Counted from the first letter of the stretch, positions 10,829-21,099 are shown. The stretch: DNA of 64,000 nt from JBARDN01 sp963755705 (GCA_963755705.1 CAVWKW010000001.1:124001-188000), one strand, 5' to 3'. Notes: a model not told the origin generated them from the letters alone. A program made the numbers and translations.

Positions 10829-12139
10829 CTATCCGCGTAGCGCTTCCAGACGCTCGAAAAAGTCGGGGAAGGTTTTGGTTACGCATCCCGGATTGCGGAT
10901 GCGGAGGCCGGCGAGTTTTAGTCCGGCGATCGCGAAGCTCATCGCTATGCGATGGTCGTCGTAGGTTTCGATCGATGCCGGCTTCAGCGTTGCCGGAGTG
11001 ATCGCGAGCCCGTCATCGAACTCTTCGGCGACCGCGCCGATCCGGCGCACTTCTGTGGCGAGCGCGCGAATCCGGTCGCTTTCGTGGTGGCGGATGAAAG
11101 CGACGCCGCGGATGCGCGTGGGCGACGACGCGAACGGCGCGAGCGCCGCGAGCGTCGCGACCATGTCCGGCATCGAGGTCATCGCGACGTCTACTCCGGT
11201 GAGTGTGCCCGTGCCGGTCACCACCACGTTATCTTCGTTCCACACGACCCGCGCGCCCATCCGTTCGAGAACCTCGAGAAACGCGATATCGCCCTGTACC
11301 GAGCTGCGCGAAAGCCGTTCGAGCGTGACGTTGCCGCCGCATAGCGCGGCTGCTGCCGCGAAATAGCTTGCGGCAGACGCGTCTGGTTCGACGACAAATC
11401 GCTGCGCGCGATACGACTGGCCGCCCGGGACCGTGATGGTATTGCCTTCGGAAGAACTGCGCGCGCCCCACGAATCCATCAGCGCCAGCGTCATCGTTAT
11501 AAATGGCCGCGCCGCGTCGCCCTGCACCGAGAGGACAAGGCCGCGCGGCCACAGCGCCGCCGGCATCAGCATCGCGGAGACGAACTGCGACGAATCGCGC
11601 GCATCGATCGAGGTCTCGCCCCCCGCGAACGTTCCGCGCGTCGCGTCGACCACCACCGGCGGACATTGGTTGTCGCGCTCGCTATAAACCGTGGCTCCCA
11701 GCCGCTGCATCGCTTGCACCAGCGGTGCGATCGGCCGCTGGCGCATGCGAGGATTTCCGTCGATCTGGTAGCGTCCGCGCCCCAGCGTCAGGAACGGCAC
11801 CAGAAAACGCATCGCCGTGCCCGCGCCGCCGACGAACAGTCCCGCGCCGCTGGACGCGATGGCGCCGCCCTGGCCGTCGATCGTGATGCGCCGAATCTTG
11901 GGTTCGATTTCTACGCCGAAGCCGAGCGTGCGCAACGCATTGGCCATGTAGCGCGTATCGTCGCTGAGGAGTGCCCCGTCGATCACCGAGCGGCCGTTCG
12001 CCATCGCCGCCAGCAGCATCGCGCGGTTGGTGATGCTCTTGGAGCCGGGAAGCTCTATCCGAGCCGCAATCGGTCCGGCCAGTGGCGCTATTTCGATTTC
12101 GTCCGATTCCATCGCTGCGATGCGCCAAGCGGGCCGCAT
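10829..12139 (-). CDS. aroA: 3-phosphoshikimate 1-carboxyvinyltransferase (EPSP synthase)
   Basis: Sixth step of the shikimate pathway: transfers enolpyruvyl from PEP to shikimate-3-phosphate. Up to 436 residues. The PEP/S3P motifs are clear: LPGSKSITNRAMLLAAMANG near the N-terminus, GGAGTAMRFLVPFLTLG, GNPRMRQRPIAPLVQAMQRL, and the C-terminal YDDHRIAMSFAIAGLKL. The start at 12139 (MRPAWRIAAM) could instead be the ATG at 12112 (MESDEIEIAPL), which fits the family better; no convincing ribosome site decides. It is monocistronic by context. Confidence 0.95.
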   Translation of the reverse strand: MRPAWRIAAMESDEIEIAPLAGPIAARIELPGSKSITNRAMLLAAMANGRSVIDGALLSDDTRYMANALRTLGFGVEIEPKIRRITIDGQGGAIASSGAGLFVGGAGTAMRFLVPFLTLGRGRYQIDGNPRMRQRPIAPLVQAMQRLGATVYSERDNQCPPVVVDATRGTFAGGETSIDARDSSQFVSAMLMPAALWPRGLVLSVQGDAARPFITMTLALMDSWGARSSSEGNTITVPGGQSYRAQRFVVEPDASAASYFAAAAALCGGNVTLERLSRSSVQGDIAFLEVLERMGARVVWNEDNVVVTGTGTLTGVDVAMTSMPDMVATLAALAPFASSPTRIRGVAFIRHHESDRIRALATEVRRIGAVAEEFDDGLAITPATLKPASIETYDDHRIAMSFAIAGLKLAGLRIRNPGCVTKTFPDFFERLEALRG

Positions 12140-12287
12140 CTACACGAGCTTAGCCGCGGCAGCCAAGGCCGCTCAAGTGCGCGGCGCCGCGAGGGCAGCG
12201 GTTGATTGGACCTATGGAAGGTGATTTAACAATTTGTAGGATTATGGATGCATCGAGCAGACTCGTCGAGGCAGGGGAGGCGATCCG

Positions 12288-12686
12288 ATGAAGCGGTATC
12301 TGTACATGCTGATAACGGTCATAGGAATGACGGCGATTATCGTCGCCGCGATGGTATGCGGGGCGATCGCGCAGACCTTGGGAGAATATGGTGCAACCAC
12401 CGCCAGCGCTGGTACGGGTACCGGGGTCACCAGCCAGGGATCGATGGACTCACAGGTTCCGGAAACGGTATGGGCGGGGGCGACCAAATTTCCCGAGAGC
12501 GATCAGCTTTCCGATAAGTCCAGCTTCCCGGAATCGGAGCGCTTTAGTTCCGCATCCACCCTCGATAACGAATCGAGCGATCGCTTCAGCTCGGCCGATC
12601 AATTCCCGCAGGCGAGTGCGCTCGACTCGAGCGCAGATCGCTTCGAGACCCCCGACCGCTGGAGTCAGGATAGCTGGGGCAAGTAG
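12288..12686 (+). CDS. Small secreted Ser/Asp-rich protein, unknown
   Basis: 132 residues with a strong ribosome site (AGGGGAGG) and a signal peptide (MKRYLYMLITVIGMTAIIVA, cleaved near GAIAQ). The mature part is low-complexity: loose repeats built on FPESDQLSDKSSFPESERFS and SADQFPQASALDSSADRFE, rich in Ser, Asp, Phe and Pro with no Cys. The composition is that of a disordered, acidic exported protein. I recognise no family. Confidence 0.7.
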   Translation: MKRYLYMLITVIGMTAIIVAAMVCGAIAQTLGEYGATTASAGTGTGVTSQGSMDSQVPETVWAGATKFPESDQLSDKSSFPESERFSSASTLDNESSDRFSSADQFPQASALDSSADRFETPDRWSQDSWGK

Positions 12687-12700
12687 GAGCCTTCGCAGCC

Positions 12701-13735
12701 TTACCGGTCCGGGACAATGATCTTTCCGTCGATAATATCCTGATTCGCTTGCTTGGCTCTCGCCATTAAGGTGAGTGGAATCTTATCGACCAGCCGCGGG
12801 TTGTATACCACCTCCACCATCCCGTCTTTCATTCCATATTCGAGCATCCCGGGTTTGAATCTTTCCTGTTTGATCTCGGTCGCGACGCGCAGAAAGGCTT
12901 TCGGAATATGTGTCAGCGCGCTTGCGAGCACATTGTCGGGTGCGACGCTGTTCTGATCACGGTTAACTCCGAACGCGTAGATGTGAGATTGCACGGCGGC
13001 CTGGAACACGCCCAATCCGGCGGCGTCCGCGTTGTGGATCAGGAAATCTGCCCCCTGGCTCACCTGCGCGAGCGCCGCCTCCTTGGCTGCGCCGACGTCG
13101 TCGAAGCTGCCGGAATAGCTGACCAGTACGCGGCCATCCGGGCGCGTGGTCAGGAAGCCCTGGCGAAAGCCCTCGAAAGTGATGCCGATAGAGGGAATTT
13201 TGATTCCGCCGATCGCGCCAACTACGCCCGATTTTGTCATTCCGCCCGCGATCACGCCTTCGACGTACGCGCCCTCTTCGATTCGAAAGGTGATCGATGC
13301 GACGTTGGACGAAGCCGCGCTTCCCGATGTCACGATGAACCAGGTCTTCGGGAACAGCTTCGCTACCTTGAGCGCCGTGTCGGTGTACTCGAAGCCGTGA
13401 GCGAAGATGATGGTAAATCCGCGCTGCGCGAAGTCACGGAATGCGTCCTCGAAATCCGCGGGCGATTGGGTTTGCACCATCGCGGTTTCGGCGCCGAGCT
13501 CCCGCTTGACCAACTGCAAACCGTCGAACGCCGCCGCATTCCATCCCGCGTCGCTGACCGGCCCCGGCGTCAAGAGCGCAACTTTGAATGAGTTCTGCGC
13601 GGGAGCGCTCGAGCTGCTGCCATGCCCGCCGCTGCACCCGGTCAGGAGCACCGAGAGCAGCAGTAGCGCGGCGCAGACGGCTGTCGCGCTGAACGCGAGG
13701 TGCTCGATCGTCCTGTGTTGTTGCATCCTTGCCAC
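12701..13735 (-). CDS. BMP-family (PnrA/Med-like) substrate-binding lipoprotein
   Basis: 344 residues. Lipoprotein signal with lipobox LLTGC near residue 33, then a periplasmic-binding fold of the BMP family: VALLTPGPVSDAGWNAAAFD, IIFAHGFEYTDTA, FPKTWFIVTSG and FGVNRDQNSVAPDNVLAS. Family members bind purine nucleosides for ABC import. GTG at 13735 is preceded by GGAGG at good spacing. No permease or ATPase genes lie alongside, so partners must be elsewhere or the protein acts as a sensor. Confidence 0.88.
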   Translation of the reverse strand: MARMQQHRTIEHLAFSATAVCAALLLLSVLLTGCSGGHGSSSSAPAQNSFKVALLTPGPVSDAGWNAAAFDGLQLVKRELGAETAMVQTQSPADFEDAFRDFAQRGFTIIFAHGFEYTDTALKVAKLFPKTWFIVTSGSAASSNVASITFRIEEGAYVEGVIAGGMTKSGVVGAIGGIKIPSIGITFEGFRQGFLTTRPDGRVLVSYSGSFDDVGAAKEAALAQVSQGADFLIHNADAAGLGVFQAAVQSHIYAFGVNRDQNSVAPDNVLASALTHIPKAFLRVATEIKQERFKPGMLEYGMKDGMVEVVYNPRLVDKIPLTLMARAKQANQDIIDGKIIVPDR

Positions 13736-13868
13736 AATTTACCTCCGCCACGCACGCGGCCTCCGTTGACTATCAGACGCGGTGTCTGTAATCGATATTG
13801 GGTTACCGGTTAGTCGAACCGGTACCGGGGTTAGGCGCCGGATAGCATCGGCGTCAGGAGGAATCGCG

Positions 13869-15110
13869 TTGCGCGCGAGATTGGGGGTTGGCCGCACCAT
13901 AGCGGTGATAGCAGGCGCAATCGGGATCGCAATTGCGGTTGGCCTCGCCACGCCGGGAGTCTCGGCCGCGGAGGCGTCGATACCGTTCCCCCAACCTGCC
14001 GGAATCGAAGCCAACGTAAATTTCTGGGTCGAAGTATTCACGACCTATTCGGTGCGTGATTTCGTCATTCTCGATCGCGAGAACGTGGGGCGCATCTACC
14101 AAGTCTTTCATCTACCCGGCATCGGCCAGCCAACGCGCGAGGATATTGATTGGGCCAACGCGTATCTTAAAACCAAATACGGTGACATGCTGACTCGCCT
14201 CGCCTCGGGTGGCGCTCCGGAAACTTCAGAAGAGCGCCGCGTCGCCGCGCTCTTCACGGGCGAGGGTCCGGGCGCGTATGCGCTGGCTGCGCAGAATCTG
14301 CGCGTGCAAGAGGGATTGCAGGAGCAGTTTCGCGCGGGCTTGCTTCGCAGCAGGTATTATCGGCCGACGATGGAGCGAATTTTCAGCGAGGCGGGGTTGC
14401 CCCCCGAGCTGGTGACGCTGGCGCAGGTCGAGTCGGGCTTCGAGTCGCGCGCGCATTCGAGCGCCGGCGCCTGTGGAATTTGGCAGTTCACGCGCTCGAC
14501 TGGCAAGAAATACTTGCACATCACGCGCTACCACGACGATCGCCTGAACCCGATCCGCTCGACCGAAGCCGCGGCCAAGCTTCTGCGCTACAACTACGAC
14601 ATGCTGGGCAACTGGCCGCTCGCGATCACGGCGTACAACTACGGCACTGGTGGCACCGCGCGCGCGGCCGAGTTTTCCGGCGGCGACTATTCGAAGATGA
14701 TTGCGGACTATAGCGGTCCGCACTTTGGCTTCGCGGTGAAGAATTATTATGCGGAGTTCCTGGCCGCAATGCAGGTGCATCGGCACGAGGACACTTACTT
14801 TCCGGGAATCGAAACCGCAAAGGCTTATGTTGCCGCGACTCGCAACTATACGATTCGTAAGGGCGATACTCCGTCCAGGATCGGCGAGATGTACGGCGTC
14901 TCGCCGCGCGCCCTGATGGCGGCCAACGGATTTTCGAGTCCGCGCGAGCTGCGGATCGGATCCGAGATCGTGATCCCCGATTCCGACACCGATTCGAGTG
15001 ACGAAGCGTCGAGCGCCGCTCCTGCTGCCCACATCAGGCACAAACGCAGCCACACGCGCCACATCAAACACGCCCGCGGCCACAGCGCACGCCGCGTCAG
15101 CGTCAGCTAG
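13869..15110 (+). CDS. Lytic murein transglycosylase with LysM domain (MltD-like)
   Basis: Cuts peptidoglycan glycan strands with formation of 1,6-anhydro ends. I place the start at TTG 13869 because AGGAGG lies 7 bases upstream and the product then begins with a clean signal peptide (MRARLGVGRTIAVIAGAIGI). The SLT domain has the catalytic Glu in LVTLAQVESGFESRAHSSAG, then CGIWQFTRSTGKKY and AITAYNYGTGG. One LysM follows (YTIRKGDTPSRIGEMYGVSP to IGSEIVIP). The tail is His/Arg-rich. 413 residues with this start. Confidence 0.9.
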   Translation: MRARLGVGRTIAVIAGAIGIAIAVGLATPGVSAAEASIPFPQPAGIEANVNFWVEVFTTYSVRDFVILDRENVGRIYQVFHLPGIGQPTREDIDWANAYLKTKYGDMLTRLASGGAPETSEERRVAALFTGEGPGAYALAAQNLRVQEGLQEQFRAGLLRSRYYRPTMERIFSEAGLPPELVTLAQVESGFESRAHSSAGACGIWQFTRSTGKKYLHITRYHDDRLNPIRSTEAAAKLLRYNYDMLGNWPLAITAYNYGTGGTARAAEFSGGDYSKMIADYSGPHFGFAVKNYYAEFLAAMQVHRHEDTYFPGIETAKAYVAATRNYTIRKGDTPSRIGEMYGVSPRALMAANGFSSPRELRIGSEIVIPDSDTDSSDEASSAAPAAHIRHKRSHTRHIKHARGHSARRVSVS

Positions 15111-15123
15111 CGATTCGTCTGGT

Positions 15124-15810
15124 TCATCCCGCCGCGCGCTCGGCCGCCTCGGCAACTTTGGTGCGCGAGCTTATCGCGCGGTAGCTTCTTCTTCCGCGAA
15201 GATTGTTCAAATAGCGCTCAACCTGGGGCAACCCGTCGAGCTTCATCGCGTCCACCTCGAGCACCATCGCCAGCGCCATCATCGGCGCGTCGGCCAGCGA
15301 GAACTCGCCGCATATATACCCGCCCGCGCCCGCCCGCTCGAGCAGCCTTTCGAAATACCGCAGATCGCGCGAGCGCAAAAGCTCCCGGCCCTTTTCCATC
15401 TGCTCGGCATTGCGTTTGGCTGGGTCGCTCCAATACGGCATCCAGATGAGCGGCAGGCTGCCGATTAGAATCGCCTCGTCGGCGAAATTCTCGGCCTCGC
15501 GCACGCGCATCCGCGCGATCGGATCGGCAGGCATTAACCGCGGCGACGGGTAACGCTCCTCCAGGTACTCGTTGATCACGGTCGAATCGAAGATCACCAG
15601 CTCGCCGTCTTCGAGATACGGCACCTTGCCCAGCGGATGCTTGGCGAGCATCTCGGGTGGTTTCTTCCAAAGATTTCCCGGCGGCAGATTTTCGATCCGG
15701 TAAGCCAACGACTTCTCCTCGAGAATCACCTTGGTCTTGGCGGCGTGGGTCGAGCGCAAGGTGCCCCACGGGTAATCGCGTTCGGTGGTGTATAGAACGA
15801 TCATCGCCAC
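15124..15810 (-). CDS. Glutathione S-transferase family protein
   Basis: 228 residues. Thioredoxin-like N-domain with the glutathione-binding strand-turn GKVPYLEDGELVIFDSTVIN, then an all-helical C-domain (EYLEERYPSPRLMPADPIAR to GGYICGEFSLADAPMMALAM). The FSLADAP motif is the N-capping box of the GST C-domain. The substrate is unknown. It is convergent with the transglycosylase gene and divergent from glnE. Confidence 0.9.
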   Translation of the reverse strand: MAMIVLYTTERDYPWGTLRSTHAAKTKVILEEKSLAYRIENLPPGNLWKKPPEMLAKHPLGKVPYLEDGELVIFDSTVINEYLEERYPSPRLMPADPIARMRVREAENFADEAILIGSLPLIWMPYWSDPAKRNAEQMEKGRELLRSRDLRYFERLLERAGAGGYICGEFSLADAPMMALAMVLEVDAMKLDGLPQVERYLNNLRGRRSYRAISSRTKVAEAAERAAG

Positions 15811-15868
15811 GGATCCTCCACGATAGAGTCCGGCAATTGTCCATCGTGTCTGTTATCGTTTCAATCAG

Positions 15869-18826
15869 ATGAAACCGAAGCGCCGATTGCGCTCTGAGCT
15901 GACCGGCCTTGGCGAGACTCTCGCCCGGCGGCTCGGCGATGCACGTATCGCCGTCCGCGCGACCACGATGGTAGCGGAGCGCGCACCCGACGAGCGGCTG
16001 GCGCTCGCGTTTCTTTTGCAACTCGCCGAGCATTCGCGCGAGCAGTTAACGGCGGCGCTGCGCGATGAAGCGATCGCCGGCGATCTAATCTTTTGCCTCG
16101 GATCCTCGGAAGTGGTCGCGACCGAACTCGGAATCGCGGGTCCCGGATGGCTCGAAATCTTTTCCCGTGCGCGCGTCGCTACCGCGGATTCGATTCGGGC
16201 TATCAGGGCTCCCGAAACGATCGAGGCTGCTACGCGCCAGGACGCCGCGACGGCCCTCGCACGTACCAAGCGGCGCCGCTTTCTTGACCTCGCGATCGCG
16301 GACCTTCTGCGCCGCATCACCGTGTCGGACACCGCGCTTCTGATGTCGGAGCTGGCCGACGATTGCATCCGGATGGCATACGCCGCGGCTCGGCGCCTGC
16401 TGGGAGCGCGCGCGGCCGAGGCCGGAGAATTCTGTGTCGTCGCGCTCGGAAAGCTCGGCGCTCGCGAACTCAACCTCAGCTCGGATATCGATCTGGTTTA
16501 TTTGAGCGATCCTTCCGACCCGCAGGCGGCGGTCGCTTCGACCCGGATGGGCGAGATGATCACCGAGATTCTGGCGGGTGGATCGTTTCGGGTTGATCTC
16601 CGCTTGCGCCCTGGCGGACGCAACTCTTCGCTGGTCGTGCCGGTGGAGGCGGCGCTCGGTTTCTATCAGAGCCTCGGCCAGACCTGGGAGCGTGCGGCGC
16701 TCTTGCGTGCGCGCGCGGTTGCGGGCGACACGCAAATCGGCGCGCGGCTTTTGGGCGAGCTCGAAAATTTTATCTATCGCCGTTATCTCGATTTCGACAC
16801 ACTCGGACAATTGCGCGCGATGAAGCATCAGATCGAGGCCGAGTTACGCTCGGCCGCGATGGTCGAGCGCAACGTAAAGCTTGGCCGCGGGGGAATTCGC
16901 GAACTTGAGTTCGTGGTGCAGTCACTGACGCTGATTTATGGCGGACGTGATCCGCGCATCCGGACCGCGCGCACAACGATCGCGCTCGAGCGGCTCGCGG
17001 AGTTCGGGTATCTGCCCGCGCAACGCGCTCGGAGGCTTGCCGACGCCTACCTTTTCCTGCGCGACGTCGAGCACAAGCTGCAAATCGTCGCCGGCCGCCA
17101 GACGCATACTCTTCCTACCGAAAGTAACGCGCTGCGTGCGCTTGCGGCGCGGCTTGGCTTTGGCAAGCGCGCGGCTGACAGCGAAAAATTCCTGCGCCGC
17201 CTGACGCGATGCCGCGAGCTGGTGGCCGCGCAGTTTCGCGACACCCTTGCCAGCGGCGACGACGACGCGCCGCACGCAGTCAGCGCCGCGGCAGAGGCGG
17301 CATGGTCTGCGGCGCTCGACCCGGCGCAATCGGCCAAGTCTCTTGAAGTGCTTGGCTACACCGAGCCCGAAGCGAGCGCGCGTCATCTGGAATTGCTGGC
17401 GCGCGGCCCGGGGCATTTGTCGATCACGCCGCGGCGGCGCGAGTTAATCGAGAGTATCGGTCCGACGCTGCTTGAAGAGATCAGCAAGCTTGCCGATCCG
17501 GACCTCGCGATCTTGAACCTGGCGGATTTTATCTCGGCGGTCGGCGCACGAACTTCGTTCCTGGCACTCCTCGGGCAGCATCCGGCGACGCGCCGGGTGC
17601 TCCTTAGCCTGTTCGCTTCGAGCCGCTACCTCTCGACGGTTTTCATTCGCCATCCCGACATGCTCGACACTCTGGTGCGTTCCGATTTGGCGCGACGGCG
17701 GCGCGAGCTGGCGGATCTACGCCAGGAGCTTTCGGGAATTGTTGCGGCGAACGCGGATTTCGAGAGCAAGCTTGACGCCCTACGTGCGTTTCGCCACCAG
17801 GAATTCCTGCGTATCGCGATCGCTGATATTGCCGGCGACCTTGAGGTTGCGGAAGTCGAGACCGAGCTCACCAACCTTGCCGAGGCTGTCCTTGGTGCCG
17901 CGCTCGAGATCGCGCGCGCCGACGTGGCAGCGCGTCATCCGATCCCGGCCGCACTCAGACTGGTTATTTTGGCGATGGGGCGGCTTGGCGCGGGCGAGAT
18001 GACCTATAACTCGGACCTTGACTTGATCTTCGTCTACGACGATGCGGGCGATGAGGGTGCCGGCGCACGGATGGCTGCCTCGCGAATCGCGCAGCGCCTG
18101 ATTGCCACGCTCGAGTCGCGCACTCGCGAGGGTTACGCCTACAAGCTCGATCTGCGCCTGCGCCCTTCTGGCAATCAAGGCCCTCTGGTTACATCGATCG
18201 AGGGCTTTCGCGAATACCATCGCCAGAGCAGCGCCGTGTGGGAGCGCCAGGCTCTGGTGCGCGGCCGCGTGGTTGCGGGTGACCCCGGACTTGCCGATGA
18301 AGTCGAGTCCGCGCGGCGCGAATTCGTCTACGGCAGCCGCATCACGCGCGAAGAGGTCTCGGAAATCGCCGCGATGCGCGCGCGGATGGAGCGCGAGATC
18401 GGCGCGGAAGACAAGAGCCGGATCAATCTCAAGCACGGGCGCGGCGGTCTGGTCAACGTGGAGTTTCTCGCCCAGATGATGTCCCTCCGACATGCACATC
18501 AGAATTCTGCGTTCGCGATCAGAAGCACGCGGGCGCTGATCGCCGCGCTCGCGGATGCAGGCCTGATGGCGCCGCGCGACGCGGCGCACTTGACGGACGA
18601 TTTCGGCTTTCTGACCCGGCTCGAAAACCGCCTCCGGATCGAGAGCGACCAACCGGCATGGGCGGTCCCGACTGATCCGGCGGCGCTCTTGCCGTTGGCG
18701 CGCAGGATGGGATTTCGCGGCGTACGCGGATCAGAGCGGATGCTCGCGCAACTGCTTCCGCGGCGCGAACGAATCCGCAGAATCTTCGACCACTACTTTG
18801 CCGCCGAACTCGCCCGCCCCGAATAA
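15869..18826 (+). CDS. glnE: Bifunctional glutamine synthetase adenylyltransferase/deadenylase
   Basis: 985 residues, full length. Controls glutamine synthetase by reversible AMP transfer in response to PII and glutamine. Both nucleotidyltransferase domains are intact: the N-terminal one (GKLGARELNLSSDIDLVYLS) removes AMP, the C-terminal one (MGRLGAGEMTYNSDLDLIFV) adds it. The linkers KLGRGGIRELEFVVQ and NLKHGRGGLVNVEFLAQ are the conserved GlnE segments following each. The start ATG is at 15869. Confidence 0.96.
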   Translation: MKPKRRLRSELTGLGETLARRLGDARIAVRATTMVAERAPDERLALAFLLQLAEHSREQLTAALRDEAIAGDLIFCLGSSEVVATELGIAGPGWLEIFSRARVATADSIRAIRAPETIEAATRQDAATALARTKRRRFLDLAIADLLRRITVSDTALLMSELADDCIRMAYAAARRLLGARAAEAGEFCVVALGKLGARELNLSSDIDLVYLSDPSDPQAAVASTRMGEMITEILAGGSFRVDLRLRPGGRNSSLVVPVEAALGFYQSLGQTWERAALLRARAVAGDTQIGARLLGELENFIYRRYLDFDTLGQLRAMKHQIEAELRSAAMVERNVKLGRGGIRELEFVVQSLTLIYGGRDPRIRTARTTIALERLAEFGYLPAQRARRLADAYLFLRDVEHKLQIVAGRQTHTLPTESNALRALAARLGFGKRAADSEKFLRRLTRCRELVAAQFRDTLASGDDDAPHAVSAAAEAAWSAALDPAQSAKSLEVLGYTEPEASARHLELLARGPGHLSITPRRRELIESIGPTLLEEISKLADPDLAILNLADFISAVGARTSFLALLGQHPATRRVLLSLFASSRYLSTVFIRHPDMLDTLVRSDLARRRRELADLRQELSGIVAANADFESKLDALRAFRHQEFLRIAIADIAGDLEVAEVETELTNLAEAVLGAALEIARADVAARHPIPAALRLVILAMGRLGAGEMTYNSDLDLIFVYDDAGDEGAGARMAASRIAQRLIATLESRTREGYAYKLDLRLRPSGNQGPLVTSIEGFREYHRQSSAVWERQALVRGRVVAGDPGLADEVESARREFVYGSRITREEVSEIAAMRARMEREIGAEDKSRINLKHGRGGLVNVEFLAQMMSLRHAHQNSAFAIRSTRALIAALADAGLMAPRDAAHLTDDFGFLTRLENRLRIESDQPAWAVPTDPAALLPLARRMGFRGVRGSERMLAQLLPRRERIRRIFDHYFAAELARPE

Positions 18827-18881
18827 CCGCGCCCCGCAGCAATTTCCATCACAGACACAAAGACACCGGGACGCGCAGAAG

Positions 18882-18920
18882 GGGTCCTCTCCATCAGGAA
18901 GGACCCGCTCGCTCTTCTTC
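18882..18920 (+). terminator. Hairpin between convergent glnE and btuB-like genes
   Basis: GGGTCCT (18882-18888) pairs with AGGACCC (18900-18906), followed by a pyrimidine stretch GCTCGCTCTTCTT. A weak intrinsic terminator for glnE, possibly acting both ways. Confidence 0.4.
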
Positions 18921-18976
18921 GTGCCTTCGTGCCTGCGTGTCTTAGTGGCCGGTGGCTTTCCTATGCCCGTGCATTG

Positions 18977-21046
18977 TCATGGCTGCAAGTCCACCTTCAC
19001 CCCCGCGACGAAATTTACGGTCGGCGAGGGAAAGCCGAACGCCGCCTCATAATGGCGATCGAGAAGGTTCGAGACTCGAGTAAAAACTTCTTCGTCGGTG
19101 ACCCACTGCCATGGCGCGCCGAGCGCGTACGACGCGACCAGGTCGAAGCGGCTGTACGCAACGTGATTGGCGATTGTGCCTTCGCTCGTGATGTCGTCGC
19201 GGTCCCCTACGAACGTGTATGCCAGGCTCGCCGTTATCTTGTCGCGCGCTCTCAACACGTCACCGTGGGTGTATTGCAACAGAGCTTGCGCGGAATGTTT
19301 CGGTACCCGTAGCGGCTGTGCGCTTGGAGTGACCGAGACGTGAGTCTCGTCAATTATCGTGACGCTGCCGCCGAAGCTCAGCCCCGGCAGCGGGGTGATA
19401 CTCGGCGCGACCTCGACTCCCTGCACGTCAACGCGTCCAGCGTTTCCCGGCAGCGCACCGAATTCGCATCCGGGACCGAAGGTGCAGGGAACCGAGACGA
19501 TCAGATCATGCACCCGCCGTGAAAAATAAGTGGTCGTGATCGAAGCCAACTCGCCGAAGTTGGTGGTGAAGCCGCCGTCGTACTCGCTCGAGATCTCCGG
19601 CTTCAACTTCGGGTTGCCGAAGTCCGGAAAGTAGAGTTCGTCGAAGGCGGGAGCGCGGAAGCCCTCACTATAACTGCCGCGCAGCGTGGTCGAGATTTTC
19701 TTGATCGGAATTGCGACCGACCACGAAGGGCTGACCTCTTTGCCGAATTGGCTGTTGCCGTCTACGCGGAAACCTCCGGTCGCTATCAGATGGCCGTCGA
19801 AGAGCGAGGCCTCCTGTTCGAGGTAGCCGGCATATTCCTGGCGGCGTGCGTTGAAGACCGAGGTCGAAGGGACGGTCAACGGCGGAAATATGTCGGAGCC
19901 ATAGTCGCGAGACCACAGGTCTTTGAACTCGAATCCCGCCAGGGTGCGAAAGCCCTTGGCCCAGGTGTACACGGCGTTGAGTTCGCCGCCGCGTGTCTCA
20001 TCAGGAATTCGATCGACTTCGCTGCCCGCAAAGCCCGCAAACGGAACCTCGTTGATGCGGACTTCGTTGCGCACAAAGAACGCGTTGGCCGTCGCCACCA
20101 GATGCTCGCCAAAGTGATGCTCGATCACACCGTTGAAGAGCATGAACTCGCTGCGCTGATGCGCGGTCGGATTGTCGGCGATCGGCGGGAAATTCGACAC
20201 CGAAAAATCCGGCAGGCTTACGTTCGCCCGGTAGTAGCGCGCAAACCCGCGGATGATCGTGTCGTCGGTCAGATGATAATCAAGCCGCATATTGCCGGCC
20301 AGATTGTCCGAGCTGTCGTTGACCGGGCGAAACCCCTGGGTCGAGAAATAGGACAGCGCGCCGGAGAAATCGAGCTGGTCTTCCGAACCCGAAGCCGTCA
20401 GCACCTGCCGCTGGGTCGCGCGGTTGCCCCCCTCGGACAGCAGCGAGTAATGCGGTGCGCCCTCGCCCTCCTGCGAGAGGATATTTACCACTCCGCCAAT
20501 CGCTTCCGAGCCATAAAGCGAGCCGCCCGCGCCGCGCAGCACCTCGATCTGGTCCACGTTCTCGGTGGTGAGATTCGAGATATCGAGTGCGCCGCTCGAT
20601 CCGGTGTTGGCCGGGACCCCGTCGATCATGATCAGCGTCTGCGCCGAAGTCGAGCCGCGAATCGAAACGTCAGTCTCGGTCCCGGGCGATCCGTCCTGCG
20701 TGATCTGAACCCCGGGGACCTGCTCGAGCGCGGTGCCGACATGTTCGATCTTCTGCGAGTTGATCTGATCGCTGTCCACCACACTGACCGTGGTGCCGAT
20801 TTCGCCGACCGGCTGCCGGATCCGAGTCGCGGTCACTACCATCGTCTGGAGCTGGTTCTCGCCGGGCGACGGCGACGCGGCTGGCGATGCGGCGGCGCCA
20901 GCCGACTTGGCGGACTGAGTGGGCAGCGCCGACGGTGTCGATGACGGTGTCGCCGACGGAATTGGCGAAGACGCCGCACGCGCATTGAGCGCACCCAGCG
21001 CGATGATCAAAAAGGTGATCGAGATGAGACCGGCTATGCGTGACAT
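18977..21046 (-). CDS. TonB-dependent outer-membrane receptor, BtuB-like (cobalamin/corrinoid uptake)
   Basis: 689 residues. Signal peptide, then a Ser/Pro/Ala-rich spacer, TonB-box-like QTMVVTATRIRQPVGEIGTT and a plug domain (GVQITQDGSPGTETDVSIRG, MIDGVPANTGSSG, VLRGAGGSLYGSEAIGGVVN), then a 22-strand-type barrel. Specificity for B12 or its precursors is inferred from the B12 riboswitch directly upstream and the adjoining cobalamin salvage genes. AGGAG precedes the ATG. Confidence 0.92.
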   Translation of the reverse strand: MSRIAGLISITFLIIALGALNARAASSPIPSATPSSTPSALPTQSAKSAGAAASPAASPSPGENQLQTMVVTATRIRQPVGEIGTTVSVVDSDQINSQKIEHVGTALEQVPGVQITQDGSPGTETDVSIRGSTSAQTLIMIDGVPANTGSSGALDISNLTTENVDQIEVLRGAGGSLYGSEAIGGVVNILSQEGEGAPHYSLLSEGGNRATQRQVLTASGSEDQLDFSGALSYFSTQGFRPVNDSSDNLAGNMRLDYHLTDDTIIRGFARYYRANVSLPDFSVSNFPPIADNPTAHQRSEFMLFNGVIEHHFGEHLVATANAFFVRNEVRINEVPFAGFAGSEVDRIPDETRGGELNAVYTWAKGFRTLAGFEFKDLWSRDYGSDIFPPLTVPSTSVFNARRQEYAGYLEQEASLFDGHLIATGGFRVDGNSQFGKEVSPSWSVAIPIKKISTTLRGSYSEGFRAPAFDELYFPDFGNPKLKPEISSEYDGGFTTNFGELASITTTYFSRRVHDLIVSVPCTFGPGCEFGALPGNAGRVDVQGVEVAPSITPLPGLSFGGSVTIIDETHVSVTPSAQPLRVPKHSAQALLQYTHGDVLRARDKITASLAYTFVGDRDDITSEGTIANHVAYSRFDLVASYALGAPWQWVTDEEVFTRVSNLLDRHYEAAFGFPSPTVNFVAGVKVDLQP

Positions 21047-21099
21047 GAACTCCTCCGCGTTCGTCCGCTATTCGCGAAGGAGGTTCACGCCGGAGATCG

